Notes: generated from the sequence alone by a model not told the origin. Shown: positions 1-12,062, numbered from the stretch's first letter. The stretch: 64,000 nt of DNA from Pseudorasbora parva (GCF_024679245.1 NC_090178.1:44525072-44589071); one strand, 5' to 3'. Made by a program: numbers and translations.

Positions 1-94
1 GCTGTAAGACCTTCGTTCATCTTCAGAACACAAATGAAGATATTTTTGTTGAAAGCTGATGGCTGAGAAAGGCTTCAGAAAGGCCTCCATTGGC
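1..94. mobile_element. Partial MITE of the GGTTAGTTCACC family
   Basis: The window opens inside a dispersed fish repeat. The stretch with GTAAGACC, TTCATCTTCAGAACACAAA and GAAGATATTTTTGTTGAAA matches the interior of the MITE at 23367-23618, and related text occurs at 19351-19954. The left terminus lies outside the window. It leads directly into the fold-back structure that follows. Non-coding. Confidence 0.6.
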
Positions 95-528
95 ATTCAG
101 TACATTCCCACTCACAAGACCCATAACGGCAATAAAGACGTCGATACAAAGTCCATCTCACTACAGTTGCTGTACAATAATTGAACCGAGCGACGAGAAT
201 AGTTTTTGTGCGCAAAAAAAAATCTAAATAATGACTTTATCCGCCAAGTTATTGTCTTCCGTGTAGGTCTCGGACGCGAACTCAGGCGATAGCGGCGCTC
301 CTCCTCTTCTGGGTCATGTATCTGAACGGCGGATCTGCGTCATATTCTCGCGCATGCGTCGAGTTCACGTCAATAACTTGGTGGATAAATTCGTTATTTT
401 GATTTTTGTGCACACAATAACTATTTTCACTGCGTTGTAAAGTTATTGTACATCCACTGTAGTGAGATGGACTTTGTATCGACGTCTTTAGTGCCTTTAT
501 GGGTCTTGTGAGTGGGAATGTACTGAAT
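95..528. repeat. Fold-back element with 160-bp arms
   Basis: Positions 95-254 and 371-528 are inverted copies of each other. Shared blocks, read on opposite strands, include ATTCAGTACATTCCCACTCA, GACGTCGATACAAAGTCCAT and CCAAGTTATTG. The 116-bp spacer is GC-richer. This is the architecture of a fold-back MITE and would form a long hairpin as single-stranded DNA. It has no coding potential. The superfamily is not clear because no clean target duplication is visible. Confidence 0.7.
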
Positions 529-1071
529 AAGGGCTGAATAAGTGCATTTTAAGGCACTTATAGGGCCTTTAAGGGTGAGTAAAGATGTAAGACAAAGGTC
601 AGCAGTGTAATTAGATGTAATTACAAAAAACTAATCACAGCTGTTATTACATGCATGTATTTTTAAACATAAGTACAATGTATAAACATGTATGAACACA
701 ACAAGTGCACTGTAACAAATGAATAATTTATGTTAGTACATAGTTAAACACATTAAGGGTGCGTTCACACTTGTAGTTCGGTTAGTTTGGTTAGTTTGGT
801 CTGGACCAAAAAACAAAAACAAAACATATAGTCCTATAGCTCATATAGCTTAGCGTTCACATGGGCATTTTTAACAGCGACCGTAAAGTTACCGAACCAA
901 AGGCATAGGGAGACGGTCACAAGCTGATTGGTCGGCTTATATGACGTAGGAGCTGCTTACCGAACATTCAAAACAATGCTGTGTGCGGATTACACGCGCG
1001 GGCATTTTATGCGTGTACATGGCATTATGTTTTACCAGAGAACTCATGAAGAGCTCATGAAATGCTCACAA

Positions 1072-2432
1072 CAGGGATGGAAATTAACTTTTTTTTCCAC
1101 CGGCCACTGTGGCTGGTGGATTTCAAAATCTACCAGCCACTCAATGTTTTTACCAGCCACTTTCTTGTTTTTAACCGACAATGTGTAACTGCACGTGAAA
1201 ATTAATACTACAAGCTCTACACTACTTAAGCTGTTTATTTAATCTCAAATCTCAATGAAATACTGACATTTTTTCACTCTTATACACAAACAAACCATGA
1301 ACTGATATACATTTCATTAAATGAGTAGGGCTCTATGTTCTCTCTCTTTTTTTTTTTTTTTACCTGGATGTGGCATTTGGATGATTCTTTTATGGCTTCC
1401 AGTTATGGTTTCATTTTTAGTACCAACAATGAAACTACTAGTTTTGGCATCTCCTGAAGCGTGTTGACGACATACCGAGCAGAACATTGTCAGTAGGGAT
1501 GCACCGAAATAAAAATTATTGGCTGAAACCGAAGCACTAAAAGAAATTATGCCAATTATCCATTGCATTTATGGCTATTGGCTAATGCTATGACTGAGTA
1601 ACTTTACTAAAAATCAAGGCATTGCAATTGCATTAATTAATATTAAAGTTTCAAATAATAAATCAATTACAAATTATGCAAATATTTATTTAGCACATTG
1701 CAACATCAAACAGTATAAAATAAAATTCAAAGTAAAATGTTTAACTTGATCTCACTCATGTGTACATTAAATAATAATGTACAGGTCTACTAGCCTACAG
1801 AAATGTAATAAAGTAATCAAATGTAAAATAACTGCATATTTAACTGTTTAAATGAAAGATTATTCCTTATTAAACTTACAAAAGCTATTCAATCAAGAGC
1901 AGTGAGTGATGTCCTTATCGTTTGTTTGACATTAAACATAGCAGTAAAAGCTACTGCTCCTTTAAGACCTAATAGAGGGATATGCGTCATCTTTCACGAC
2001 TGTATAAAGTTCACTTAAGGCATATTCAGACTATGTCTGCTAGAATTCTCATCAAGATGAACATGTTGGCATACTTTTTGTGTCAGTTTGTCCGGTTAAG
2101 CACAAGACTTGAAAGAGAACTCAATATTTGCGCGCTGTGAGACGTGTGCGCGCTTCCGGATGACAGTGACGGATCTTCTCTCAGTGCGCGCGAGTTATTA
2201 TGGTTATTATTCGCGTCTTCTGGCACTACATCCGGGTAATGACGGCGAAAACGACTGGTCATATTCGGACATACGGCCGCACTCGCATTCACTGAACACA
2301 GTTTATAAAGAGGGGAAACAGTATGCTATTTTTATTTACCCGCCACGGTGGCCGGTAGGTGAAGCGAGTTTACCCGCCACAACGCAAAATCACCCACATT
2401 TGGCTGGTGGCGGGTGCTAATTTCCATCCCTG
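1072..2432. mobile_element. hAT non-autonomous transposon with perfect 8-bp TSD
   Basis: The termini are CAGGGATGGAAATTAAC on the left and its near-perfect inverse (GCTAATTTCCATCCCTG) on the right. The 8-bp direct repeat GCTCACAA flanks it at 1064-1071 and 2433-2440. Both ends carry subterminal TGGCTGGTGG / CCAGCCAC and CCCGCCAC motifs, a usual hAT arrangement for transposase binding. The uninterrupted site can be read in the sister Harbinger copy near 56810-56830. No transposase frame is present in the 1361 bp. The small frames inside show no recognisable domain. Confidence 0.88.
1494..1620. mobile_element. hAT terminus fragment inside the larger hAT
   Basis: TAGGGATGCACCGAAA starts at 1494 and is followed by repeated GAAACCGAA-like text. 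This is a hAT terminal motif I know from fish repeats. No matching inverted end is visible, so only one end remains or the match is an internal part of the outer element. The right boundary given is approximate. Confidence 0.35.
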
Positions 2433-3069
2433 GCTCACAACATTCAAAACAACGCTGTGTGCTGGATTTAACGCGATCATTTTATGCGTGTACATATGGC
2501 ATTATTTTTACCCGCTGAGAACTCATGAAGAGCTCATGAAATGCTCAAAACAATAAAAACAGCAGCAGGATTTCCTCCGTTGTGCAGAAAAGAGACGGCC
2601 GTTCTGTCGTCTGTACCTGCTGATAAAGGGCAACACAGGAACTTTGATGAGAAGAGCCAGGTATGCTTTTTGTGCGTTGTTTCTAGCATTTTCGAAACCT
2701 GCTCGTCTGACCAAATATTGATGAGGCACTTCCTCGTTGCTCCACGTTTGCCCTCTAACGTTAAAGTTACTCATTTTGGATACACCGATCTTTCCGCGTC
2801 GTCAAATCAGCTGCATGCGTCGCATCTTGTGACATTACGTCCGGTTTTTGGTCCGTTTACATGTCTTTGGTCCGTGTTGAGTTCATATATCAATCGAACC
2901 ACACCAGAGTTCGTTTGGAAGCGGACCGAGACCCATCTTTTTAGCGGTCTCGGTCCGCTTGTTTGATGCGCACCAGGGTTCGGATGGCAGCGTTCACATG
3001 TGTTCAAATGAACCGCACTAACCGAGCAACCGCACCAGGGTTCGTTTTAATCGAACCAAACATGACAAG

Positions 3070-3686
3070 ACAAATCATTTATTATAATGCAAGTCATTTA
3101 CAAGTGTTAATTTTGGAACTGCTTATAATCGATACTGAGTGTAAAGAACAAGAGTTTTCCTGAAGAACAAATGAGTGGAGTTTAACTTTAAAGAAAGGAG
3201 CGTCTCTGGAGCGTCACGACACACATTATTAAGCATCTGGTAATGAGATGAGCATCAGTGGTGCATGCGAGAAAGAATAATGATCGCCCACAGCCCATAC
3301 AGAGACACACACTCTTATAATACCACTTATATTTCATAATATCCAATTTCTTCTTCTTCAAATGCTTAGTGAAGCTTAAAGTAGCAGCGTGACTGAGCTC
3401 TCCCAAGATGTGAACAGTGTGTCCTGGTCTCTGTCGTCTCCTCCTGCCCCTGGGACAAACACACACAGGTTTACACACCGAGATCCTGTCGACAGGGAGA
3501 TAAAGCACTGCTCTTTGGGATGCACAGTATGTGGGAGATGCACAATGAACCGCTTTTAATTACTTCAACGTCCCGCTTACGTTCTGTTCTCAGGAGAAAT
3601 GAACAAACATTTTCCACTGTGACTCTTTAAAGAGAAGCTTTCACACACCTGCATACATGTTTGTACTGTATACAATACCTGTACCT
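3070..3686. other. Unassigned non-coding stretch
   Basis: I see no paired termini, tandem repeat or convincing exon here. A minus-strand frame at 3188-3508 (106 codons) is Arg/Cys/Lys-rich without a recognisable domain and I do not call it a gene. Confidence 0.4.
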
Positions 3687-3690
3687 TTAA

Positions 3691-4460
3691 AGGGTTACTT
3701 CAGCGATTAGCATATGGCTTTGTATCAGTAGAAACCCTGGAGTATATTCAAATAAATGTGCTTACCCCCCTCATATCCCCCCGAGACAAGAGATTTATGC
3801 ATTTTATTTCTGGAATAATTCCTTCTATGGTGCAAATTGACGATATTTGCATTATAGGAGGACTGTTTGGCCAAAGGCTAAAGACTACAGCCAGCAGAGG
3901 GAGCCATTTCCACATGTTTTGAACCCGCGCATGAGGGATAGAGATCACACTCACAGCTCAGCTCGCAGCTACAGGCACTCATTTAAACGGAGCTATGGTG
4001 AGCAATGTAAGTCTTTTAACTTCTCAAATTAATTTCTATGAAAGTTAAGCTTGCAAAGGCATGAACTGAAACGCGCCAGACTGAACTCTCGTTGTAAATG
4101 TATGCCGCGTTGTGAATGTAATCTCATCACGAGAGCTCAGCTCATTTATCTCACTCCTGCAGTCAGTGCTCAGTGCTGTGAGACTCGCGCGGTGACTCAC
4201 TCATTATATTGAACACACGTTCAGTTTTTAATTGTAGTGTCTTCTCCAACTCAGTCACAGTAATCCAGTAGCGGTGGCTTTGGGAGTGGCCTCAGAGCAT
4301 CGAAGCATTCTGGGAATTGTAGTCTTTCATCCCCATGAGACAAAAATACATTTTCTGTCTTTTCTCAGTCTAGAAAGCACCAAATTCAAAAATAATTTCA
4401 CATTTCTACTACATTAATGACCCAGTTTAAATACAGATTCATCTTCCCAGCGCTGAAGTA
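3691..4460. mobile_element. TTAA-flanked MITE (GGGTTACTTCAGCG family), right end truncated
   Basis: TTAA at 3687-3690 is followed by AGGGTTACTTCAGCGATTAG. The right part, ending CCCAGCGCTGAAGTA at 4460, is the same sequence as 58979-59111, where the terminus is complete (GAAGTACCCCT then TTAA). The copy here breaks off about four bases before its end. The interior includes GCATTCTGGGAATTGTAGTC, common in cyprinid repeats. Non-coding. Confidence 0.7.
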
Positions 4461-5119
4461 CAGTGAAAGTATACAATAAATGAACTGATCAGGGGTCAGT
4501 TTCCCAAAAGCGCAAAACAATTAACTAATGTGGTTGGAACAACAGCCCTTAACCTGTAATTAGAAGCATAGTTTCTTGTTAAAATGACATTTGGACATAA
4601 AAAAAGATTTACTCTTGGGCACAACATTCAAAACATTCTGTGTCTGTTTATTTATTTTATTCATTTTTGGAGGCTGACATTTTTTGGTCAACGTGATTGT
4701 TTGGAAAAGAGCTTTTTGATTCATACAATTTGAGTCCTTTAAAATGCTTTCGCAGTAAATTCCCATGTCACACTGATTTAAGAGCCGATTAAAACAATGG
4801 GTTCCAAAATGGTTTGCAATCTGATCTTGTTAGGATGCTTTTAAGCAGGACCCACGCTGACACTGCACGCCTCAGCTGTGGCATCACGACTAATGACTCC
4901 TTCTCTCAGGATAAATCATGAGCTGGACTCCTTCATTACTTTGCACTTGTTCAAGATTACAGCACTGAGAAATGAGACGCTCTCTCAAATCATTGGGTCT
5001 CGTTCACTAACCAGTGTATGCACACTTTTGTTCGTGATATCTGCGAATGAACGTTTTCGCAATCTTCAATAACTGGTGTTGGATTTTAAATTGCTTGTAA
5101 ATTTCACATATGGGTAACA
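4461..5119. other. Unassigned AT-rich stretch
   Basis: Short frames only (for example 4560-4766 minus, 4878-5072 plus), none with a recognisable domain or splice context. No paired repeat ends seen. Confidence 0.4.
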
Positions 5120-5240
5120 CATATTTGTGGATTAATTTCTCACTATTAACTAGTTTATTATTAGCATGCACATTACTTGGATTTTGGCTGTTTATTAGTA
5201 CTTATAAAGCACATATTAATGCTTTTTCTGCATGTCCATA

Positions 5241-6175
5241 GATGGATTATGACCTTCCTAATATTGTGTTAGACCCCCTTTTGCTGCCAAAACATCCCTG
5301 ACCCGTCGAGGCACGGGCTCCACTAGACCCCTGAAGGTGTGCTGTGGTATGTGGCACCAATATGTTAGCAGCAGACCCTTTAAGTCCTGTAAGTTGTAAG
5401 GTGGGGATCCATGGATCGGTCGGATGTTTGTTCAGCACATTCCACAGGTGCTCGTTTGGATTGAGTTCTGGGGAATTTGGAGGCCAAGTCAACACCTCAA
5501 ACTCGTTGTTGTGCTCCTCAAACCATTCCTAAACCATTTTTTCTTTGTGTCATGGCACATTGCTGAAAGAGCCACAGCCACCCGGGAATACCGTTTCCAT
5601 GAAAGGGTGTACATGGTCTCAACAATGCTTAGGTAGGTGGTATGTGTCAAAGTAACATCCACATGGATGGCAGGACCCAATGATTCCCAGCAGAACATTG
5701 CCCAAAGCATCACACTGCCTCTGTGGACTTGCCTTCTTCCCATAGTGCATCCTGGGGCCATGTGTTCCCAAGGTAAGTGATGCACACGCTCCCGGCCATC
5801 CACGTGATGTAAAAAAAAGCATGATTCATCAGACCAGGCCACCTTCCATTCCATTTCATTGCTCCGTCGTCCAGTTCTGATCTTGAGCTCACGTCCCCAC
5901 TTTCGGCAGTGGACAGGGGTCAGCACTGGCACTCTGACTGGTCTGTGTCTATGCAGCCCACTTCACAACAAACTGTGATGCTCTGTGTATTCTGACCCCT
6001 TTCTATCAGAACCAGCATTAACTTCTTGAGCAATCTGAGCTCCAGTAGCTCGTCTGTTTGATCGGACCACACGGGCCAGCCTTCTCTTCCCATGTGGATG
6101 TGATCATGTAACCAGTGTCATTCACTTCACCTGTCAGTGGCCATAATGTTATGCCGGGTCATAATGTTATCGGTG
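5241..6175 (-). mobile_element. Tc1/mariner element, internally deleted
   Basis: One terminus (minus-strand start) reads CACCGATAACATTATGACC at 6157-6175; the other is shortened to GATGGATTATGACC at 5241-5254. TA dinucleotides flank both ends (5239-5240 and 6176-6177), and the surrounding repeat is continuous across them, so this is an insertion of Tc1 type. The 935-bp copy lacks the sequence for roughly the first third of the transposase. It is the same lineage as the copy at 52925-53785. Confidence 0.85.
5258..6090 (-). pseudogene. Tc1 transposase remnant, DDE domain, copy 1
   Basis: Minus-strand text encodes a broken Tc1 transposase, the DD34E enzyme that cuts at the element ends and reinserts at TA. 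Visible blocks in order: the end of the DNA-binding region (MPVLTPVHCRK), the first catalytic Asp in AWSDESCF, GGSVMLW-like RGSVMLWAMFCW, and C-terminal WPPNSPELNPNEHLWNVL with the catalytic Glu. Frames shift between 5489 and 5495. The second catalytic Asp is gone: where the sister copy at about 53518 reads CAGCAGGATAATG, this one reads CAGCAATGTG, a 5-base loss that removes the codon and shifts the frame. The N-terminal helix-turn-helix region is largely deleted. The protein cannot be functional. Confidence 0.85.
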
Positions 6176-6310
6176 TACTCTACATTCCTTAATCCTACCC
6201 AATACCTAAACTTAACAACTATCTTAATAACTTTTAATAAGCAGTAATTGGGAGTTTATTGAGGCAACAGTCATATTGAGTGAATAGAGAGTGTGACTGT
6301 ATTTTCTTCT

Positions 6311-7120
6311 GGAACAAACTCTTAATCTAAAGTGTAATCATTTTTTACAGCGTACAATTTATTCTGAATTTACAAAAAATCGCATGTGCAAAATTTGCAT
6401 ACTCTTGGTGATTAAACAAGCGTGACACACTTTAAGATAAATTTTTTTACATATATGTTTAATTTTAAATATTGCTAATTTATGATAATTAAAAATTCAT
6501 TAAAACAAGGTTAAGAACAAATGTGCATATGCATGTTTTGTTGAAAATAATTCAATAAACAAATAGAGTCCAATATTGTTAGCTAAGCAACCAGCTCTTT
6601 TAGTTTTTTTTTTTAAATTATTTTGAATTACCTTTTATTTTAATATTTTTTTGTTTGCATTTTCATTTTAGTTTAATTTTTTATTTCATTTTGTTAGTTT
6701 TTTGTTTTCATTAAATATTGCTATTTACATTTAATTTACTTTGTTCAGTTTTAATTTTAATGTAAATTACTTCCAACTAATAATTTTAATGCTTCAACCT
6801 ATTTCAGTTTATCAAGGCAACATTTAAATTAACAGAAATGTTTTTAATAGTATTTGTTTTAGTTAACGATAGCAATCCAGTTCAAAATAAATAGGAATAC
6901 TGAAATAAATGAGTCTCTAATAAACTAAACTAATACAAAAAAAAAAAAAAAAATCTGTGCAGACAGCAAGGCAGCTCACTAGGTTTGAAAAACAGCCTCT
7001 GCCTTTTAAACATAAAAACCTTGACATAACATCTCTTCAGACGATAAAGCCCTGTCTGCGGGTCCCTGTCCTGTTTGCACAGCTTGACATGTTGCTCTGT
7101 CTCTAAGTGTTCTGGGCCTG
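6311..7120. other. AT-rich interval with a TTTTAGTTT-type dispersed repeat
   Basis: Positions about 6596-6890 are a T-rich tract with TTCATTTTAGTTTAAT, TATTTCAGTTTATC and AAGGCAACATTT, a very common old fish repeat of unclear class. A 16-A tract lies at about 6937-6953. No gene is seen. Confidence 0.45.
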
Positions 7121-8478
7121 TAAGGGTGTTTTCACACCTGAAAGTCCGCACCAAGGTCCGAACCAAAGTTTGTGTTTGGAAATTTGGTTCTTTTTGGTTT
7201 GCTTTCACACTGCAGTTATGTCAGCGCACCAAAGAACTTTACATGACGCACTGGCGTCCTGTCGTCATCATCTCTGTGGGCTGCATCTTAACATTGATTG
7301 GTTTGTTAGCGGACGTGCGTCTGACGTCAGTGTGTTGTCAATTCAGCGGCTAACTTTGACAAGAATGAATGAACAGACGCATATCGTTGGCAATACTGTT
7401 AATATTATGGCACTACTATCTGCAGCACCAACTACTCGAGGCAAATTCACCAAATGAACGTCCTCGTTGTGCAAACATTTTATCGGCGCCGACAGGAAAG
7501 GAGGAGCTCCTAGAAGGCTTTAGCCAAACAATGTGTTTTATTTTAGTTATGTTTAAATATTATAATGTTATTTTTAAATTTCATCTAGGCTATATTGATT
7601 ATGAAACGTGCACAGATGTGCAATATATGTCAAAGACATCGAGTCAGAAATAATTTTGACCACTTAAGATTTCTTTTGTAGAAAGCTTTGTATTTTGTAT
7701 CTTAATTTTAATTAAAGCTGCGAGCAGCGATGACGGGCCCAAGCCGGTGGCACCGCCACCCCGGTGGCATCAGCTTAACTGTGCACAGCAGGCCAATAGG
7801 CATTTAATATGGGAAAAAATAAATAAAGGGACTATGTCAAAGTCATTTGAATTCACCTCATTAACTGCAGCAACTGGTGCTGCTATGACCAGGAACCACA
7901 ACAGTCACATCTCTGAGATCAATTACATTTTATTCATTAATTTTATGTCAGATGATGTCAAATGTCAATTTCAAAATGAGTGCAGAATACTGTCCAAATG
8001 TTGAAGTTGTATTATCCTTACACTTCTCTTAAAAATAAATTAAGCCAAATCACAGAGACCGCAACAATGATTTTAATATCAGTGTCAGGTAAGAGTAATA
8101 AGCGTGCATATAATTTATGGAAGTTTATTATAAACAGCCACTTTTATAAAATCATGTGAAATTTAATTTTTTAATTCATTTGAATTCTATTAATAAATAA
8201 TTAGTTTAAAGAGGTGTCATCCGTGATCTTTGCAAACACAGCACATGACCTTCTTTAAAGCCCATGTTATAGAAAACAATTAAAAGTATTAGGATATCAC
8301 TTTCAATTATGAGCAAATGTATTTTTTGCAGCTCAAAATTTTGTAAGTTCAGAAGACCAGTATTTAATTAAAGATATAATATATGTTTTTGTTTTTCTTA
8401 TTTTTCACAATAAAGTGATAGACATTTGTGATAGCCTATGAAATGAAAGGGTTAAATTATGAAAAAACAAGAGACAAG

Positions 8479-8510
8479 GTGACACACACACAGAGTGAGA
8501 GAGACCCCCT

Positions 8511-8547
<37 letters not shown>

Positions 8548-8562
8548 GAGAGAGACCCCCTC

Positions 8563-8592
<30 letters not shown>
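8479..8592. repeat. (CA)n with duplicated GAGTGAGAGAGACCCCCTC spacer
   Basis: Three CA tracts are separated by two copies of a 20-bp spacer, a small tandem duplication within array unit 1. The Cys/Val and Thr/His open frames over such tracts are artefacts. Confidence 0.9.
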
Positions 8593-8593
<1 letters not shown>

Positions 8594-8822
8594 AGTGATC
8601 CTGAGAGAGGGAGAGGGGGGGTAATTTTTTTTATATTTATATTTTTTTAATTATAATTATTTGTATTAACACAATTATTTAACTAATTATATAAAACAAT
8701 ATTGTCAATGCCCTACAAATAAACCGGTTTTATACATTAATTTTTTTATTCAAACCCAGAATAATATGTTTAATCCTTTAATGCAGGCCAAAGCACAGAG
8801 AGGTAATCTTTTTAGACAGAAG

Positions 8823-8823
<1 letters not shown>

Positions 8824-8873
<50 letters not shown>

Positions 8874-8932
8874 CTCTCTCGCTCTCTCTCGCTCTCTCTC
8901 GCTCTCTCTCGCTCTCTCTCTCTCTCACACAC

Positions 8933-9013
<81 letters not shown>
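8824..9013. repeat. Compound (CT)n(CA)n microsatellite
   Basis: About 100 bp of CT repeats with regular GCTCTCTCTC interruptions pass into about 85 bp of CA repeats. The purine/pyrimidine strand bias and alternating CA make it prone to non-B DNA. Confidence 0.95.
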
Positions 9014-9014
<1 letters not shown>

Positions 9015-9329
9015 TCATGTCTGGTTCACTATCTTTTTGGGGACTTACCATAGACGTAATGGTTTTTATGCTGTACAAACCATATATTCTGTCCTCCTAC
9101 ACTGCTCCTACCCCTAAACCTACCCATCACACAACTTTTCAAAATAACTCATTCTGTCTGATTTATGAGCTTTTGTACCCATTGAGAAGTCCCCATGAGT
9201 CTGTGTGCATTCAGGTTTAAGTCCCCAGCAGGCTAGAAAACCACACACACACAGAGAGTCAAGGTTTTTTGCTTGAAAACTTATACAATATTGCCCTCTA
9301 CTGGTCATTTAAGGGAGAGCATAAGGGTT

Positions 9330-9357
9330 GAAAAAAAAAAAAAAAAAAAAAAAAAAC
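9330..9357. repeat. Poly(A) tract
   Basis: An uninterrupted A run of about 27 bases in array unit 1. The same place in units 2 and 3 has only short A runs broken by CAG. Confidence 0.9.
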
Positions 9358-11560
9358 AGCCAGTGTGATATATAGAATAACCAGCAGGTGGGAGTATAGC
9401 CTTATTTATGAACCAGGTACTTGTGTCCATATTTTGTATTTTTTAGGCTTTTGCTACGGGAACACCGTTTGAGATATCCAATAACCGTTCGCATTTTAGC
9501 ATCTTCTGTATATTTACTTCATGTTGTCCGAGTTTGGAGCAGATTGAATGAATCGCTTTTGAGGAGAAGGTAAAAACTCAGAGCTCGCTTTCGACTTCTT
9601 GTTATCTTCCAACCAAATTATCTGACTTCCTGTTGGTCAGAGCTAATGACTTTAAATTAGAAAGTTGTCCGGCTCGAAATGTACAATATATATACCGAGT
9701 TTGGTGAATGTACATAAAACTAACCCCCCACTTTGGACAAAAGATGGCGCTACTGAGCCCCTCTACCACGCCCGTTTCTGAATCTTTGCTTGTATCTTCT
9801 AGACAGCATGTCAGATGTGTATGTGGAGTTTCATGCAATTTCAAGCATGCTAAGTGTCTCAAAAACACCTAAAAAGATTATTGGACTTTGACACGTTGCC
9901 ATGACAACAGTATTTCAAGAATCAGGAATCCATTTATATGTCTATATCTGCCATGTTTTGACATTATACTGATGAAGTTTGAAGTAAATCGGGTGAAAAT
10001 AAGATGGGGATTTAAAGCATTTTTGAAAGTGACACACTTCCTGCTGCCAGTTGGTGGCGCTATAACTTTGACTCACAAAAGTCATATCCGTGTGATCATC
10101 CTCTTACAACGAACACACAGCTGAAGTTTCATCAAAATGAATTAATGTATGCAGAAGTTATAATACACTTCCTGTTTGCCTTTTCTCGCCATAAATTCGT
10201 CTCTTCGCCACGGCCAAACCGTTTGAAATATCAAAAAGTTGCTCGCAATTTAGCATCCTCAGTGTGTTGACTTCAAGCTGACCGAGTTTGGTGCTGATCG
10301 GGTGAATCGTCTAGGAGGAGTATCGCAAATTCCACAGCATGCGTTTTCCGAACAACCCATAATAGCTCACTTCCTGTTGGGCTGACGCATAACTTAGAGC
10401 ACGAAAGTTGTTCGGCCCGATGTGCTCTATATGTGTACCGAGTTTCATATATGTATGTGCAAGTGTGTTTGATTTATAGACCACGTTTTCAGACCCCACT
10501 TTAGGGGGCGCTGTCGAGCCCCCCTGCCACGCCCGGGTCCCAACCTCAGCCTGGCCCTGATGGCCGCGCATTCTGATGCGTGTGCAAAGTTTCAAGAGTT
10601 TTCGAGCATGGGAAGGGCCCCAAAAATGCCCAAATAGTCGGTAAAAAAAATAATAATATATTAAAGCTGCGAGCAGCGATGACGGGCCCAAGCCGGGGGC
10701 ACCACCACCCCGGCGGCATCAGCTTAACTGTGCACAGCAGGCCAATAGGCATTTAATATGGGAAAAAATAAATAAAGGGACTATGTCAAAGTCATTTGAA
10801 CTCATTAACTGCAGCAACTGGTGCTGCTATGACCAGGAACCACAACAGTCACATCTATGAGATCAATTACATTTTACTCTTTAATTTTATCTCTGATGAT
10901 GTCAAATGTCAATTTCAAAATGAGTGCAGAATACGGTCCAAATGCTGAAGTTGTATTATCCTTACACTTCTCTTCATGTGTTTTTGACCTACCGTAGCTT
11001 GTGATTGTTCACCAGTCTTATGCTACAAAAAGCATGCTTGTTTTTATTTCAATATGTGTGGCATTCAATATTTTTTTAAAATATAAATAAATAAATTAAG
11101 CCAAATCACAGAGACCGCAACAATGATTTTAATATCAGTGTCAGGTAAGAGTAATATGCGTGCATATAATTTAAGCAAGTTTATTATAAACAGCCACTTT
11201 TATAAATTCATGTGAAATTTAATTTTTTTATCCATTTGAATTCTATCAATAAATAATTAGTTTAAAGAGGTGTCATACGTGATCTTTGCAAACACAGCAC
11301 ATGACCTTCTTTAAAGCCCATGTTATAGAAAACAATTAAAAGTATTAGGATATCACTTTCAATTATGTGCAAATGTATTTTTTGCAGCTCAAAATATTGT
11401 AAGTTCAGAAGACCAGTATTATATATATAATACAATTTTTTTTTACTTATTTTTCACAATAAAGTGATAGATATTGCTGATAGCAATTATGATATGAAAG
11501 GGTTAAATTATGAAAAAAACAAGAGACAAGGCGACACACACAGAGTGAGAGAGACCCCCT

Positions 11561-11561
<1 letters not shown>

Positions 11562-11651
<90 letters not shown>
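11562..11651. repeat. (CA)n microsatellite
   Basis: About 90 bp of near-perfect CA in array unit 2, at the place of the duplicated CA/GAGTGAGAGAG block of unit 1. Unit 3 has only a few CA there. Confidence 0.95.
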
Positions 11652-11654
<3 letters not shown>

Positions 11655-11998
11655 ACATACAGAGAGAGAGTGATCCTGAGAGAGGGAGGGGGGAGGGGAA
11701 TGACAGACACAAAATCTAAACAGTGAGAGATCATTGTTTTTATTTCACTGTCTGAAAACACTGTTTTAATATATCAACAATATAGTTTTATCTTCAAAAC
11801 AGTGTTCTCTAGGACATATCCCACCTGGTTACTAAATAAGGCTACACTTCCACCTTCTGGTTATTCTATATTTAGTTATTCTATATTTATATTTAAACAA
11901 AAGGCATTAATCTTCTCATTTTTTAAGTTACACACACTACTTTTTTAAATAGACAATTAAATTTGTTTTTTTTCTTTTGTTAGTAGTGTTTTTTTATA

Positions 11999-11999
<1 letters not shown>

Positions 12000-12056
<57 letters not shown>

Positions 12057-12062
12057 TTTTTT
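12000..12062. repeat. (TA)n followed by poly(T)
   Basis: About 38 bp of TA repeat joins about 24 T. Unit 1 and unit 3 have short AT text here, so the expansion is private to unit 2. Confidence 0.9.

Larger units (their letters stand above)
757..3069. mobile_element. PIF/Harbinger-type MITE, interrupted and right-truncated
   Basis: The left terminus GGGTGCGTTCACACTTGT follows a TAA at 754-756. Its interior matches the complete copy at 56165-57117 in inverted orientation: the rich GGACC/GGTCC motifs, the repeated CTCATGAAGAGCTCATGAAA, and the end with CGAACCAAACATGACAAG. The right end stops at 3069 and lacks about 15 terminal bases present in the other copy. A hAT element (1072-2432) splits it; without that insertion the length is about 945 bp, close to the 953 bp of the intact copy. 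A GGG terminus and 3-bp TWA target site are typical of PIF/Harbinger. Non-coding. Confidence 0.75.
5120..6310. repeat. Dispersed cyprinid repeat interrupted by a Tc1 copy
   Basis: The left part carries CTATTAACTAGTTTATTATTAG and GTACTTATAAAGCACATATT; the right part (6178-6310) carries CCTTAATCCTACCCAATACC and GGAGTTTATTGAGGCAACAG. In fish genomes I know these run on continuously. Here they are separated exactly at a TA by the Tc1 element at 5241-6175. Outer limits are approximate. No coding potential. Confidence 0.6.
7717..10665 (+). repeat. Array unit 1
   Basis: The first repeat unit. Its CA block contains two copies of CAGAGTGAGAGAGACCCCCT separated by CA tracts, then a (CT)n(CA)n tract. 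Compared with units 2 and 3 it lacks the stretch with GGACATATCCCACCTGGTTA found near 11815 and 15190. Confidence 0.65.

Noticed and set aside
2541..2966. 141-codon plus frame, mirrored at 56424-56827 minus
   Set aside because: The two match because they lie in sister copies of a Harbinger-type MITE; no transposase or domain motifs and no splice context.
8750..9078. Open frames of alternating Cys-Val, Thr-His, Ser-Leu or Arg-Glu residues (also at 11447-11761, 12151-12911, 43213-43440)
   Set aside because: They are translations of CA and CT microsatellites.
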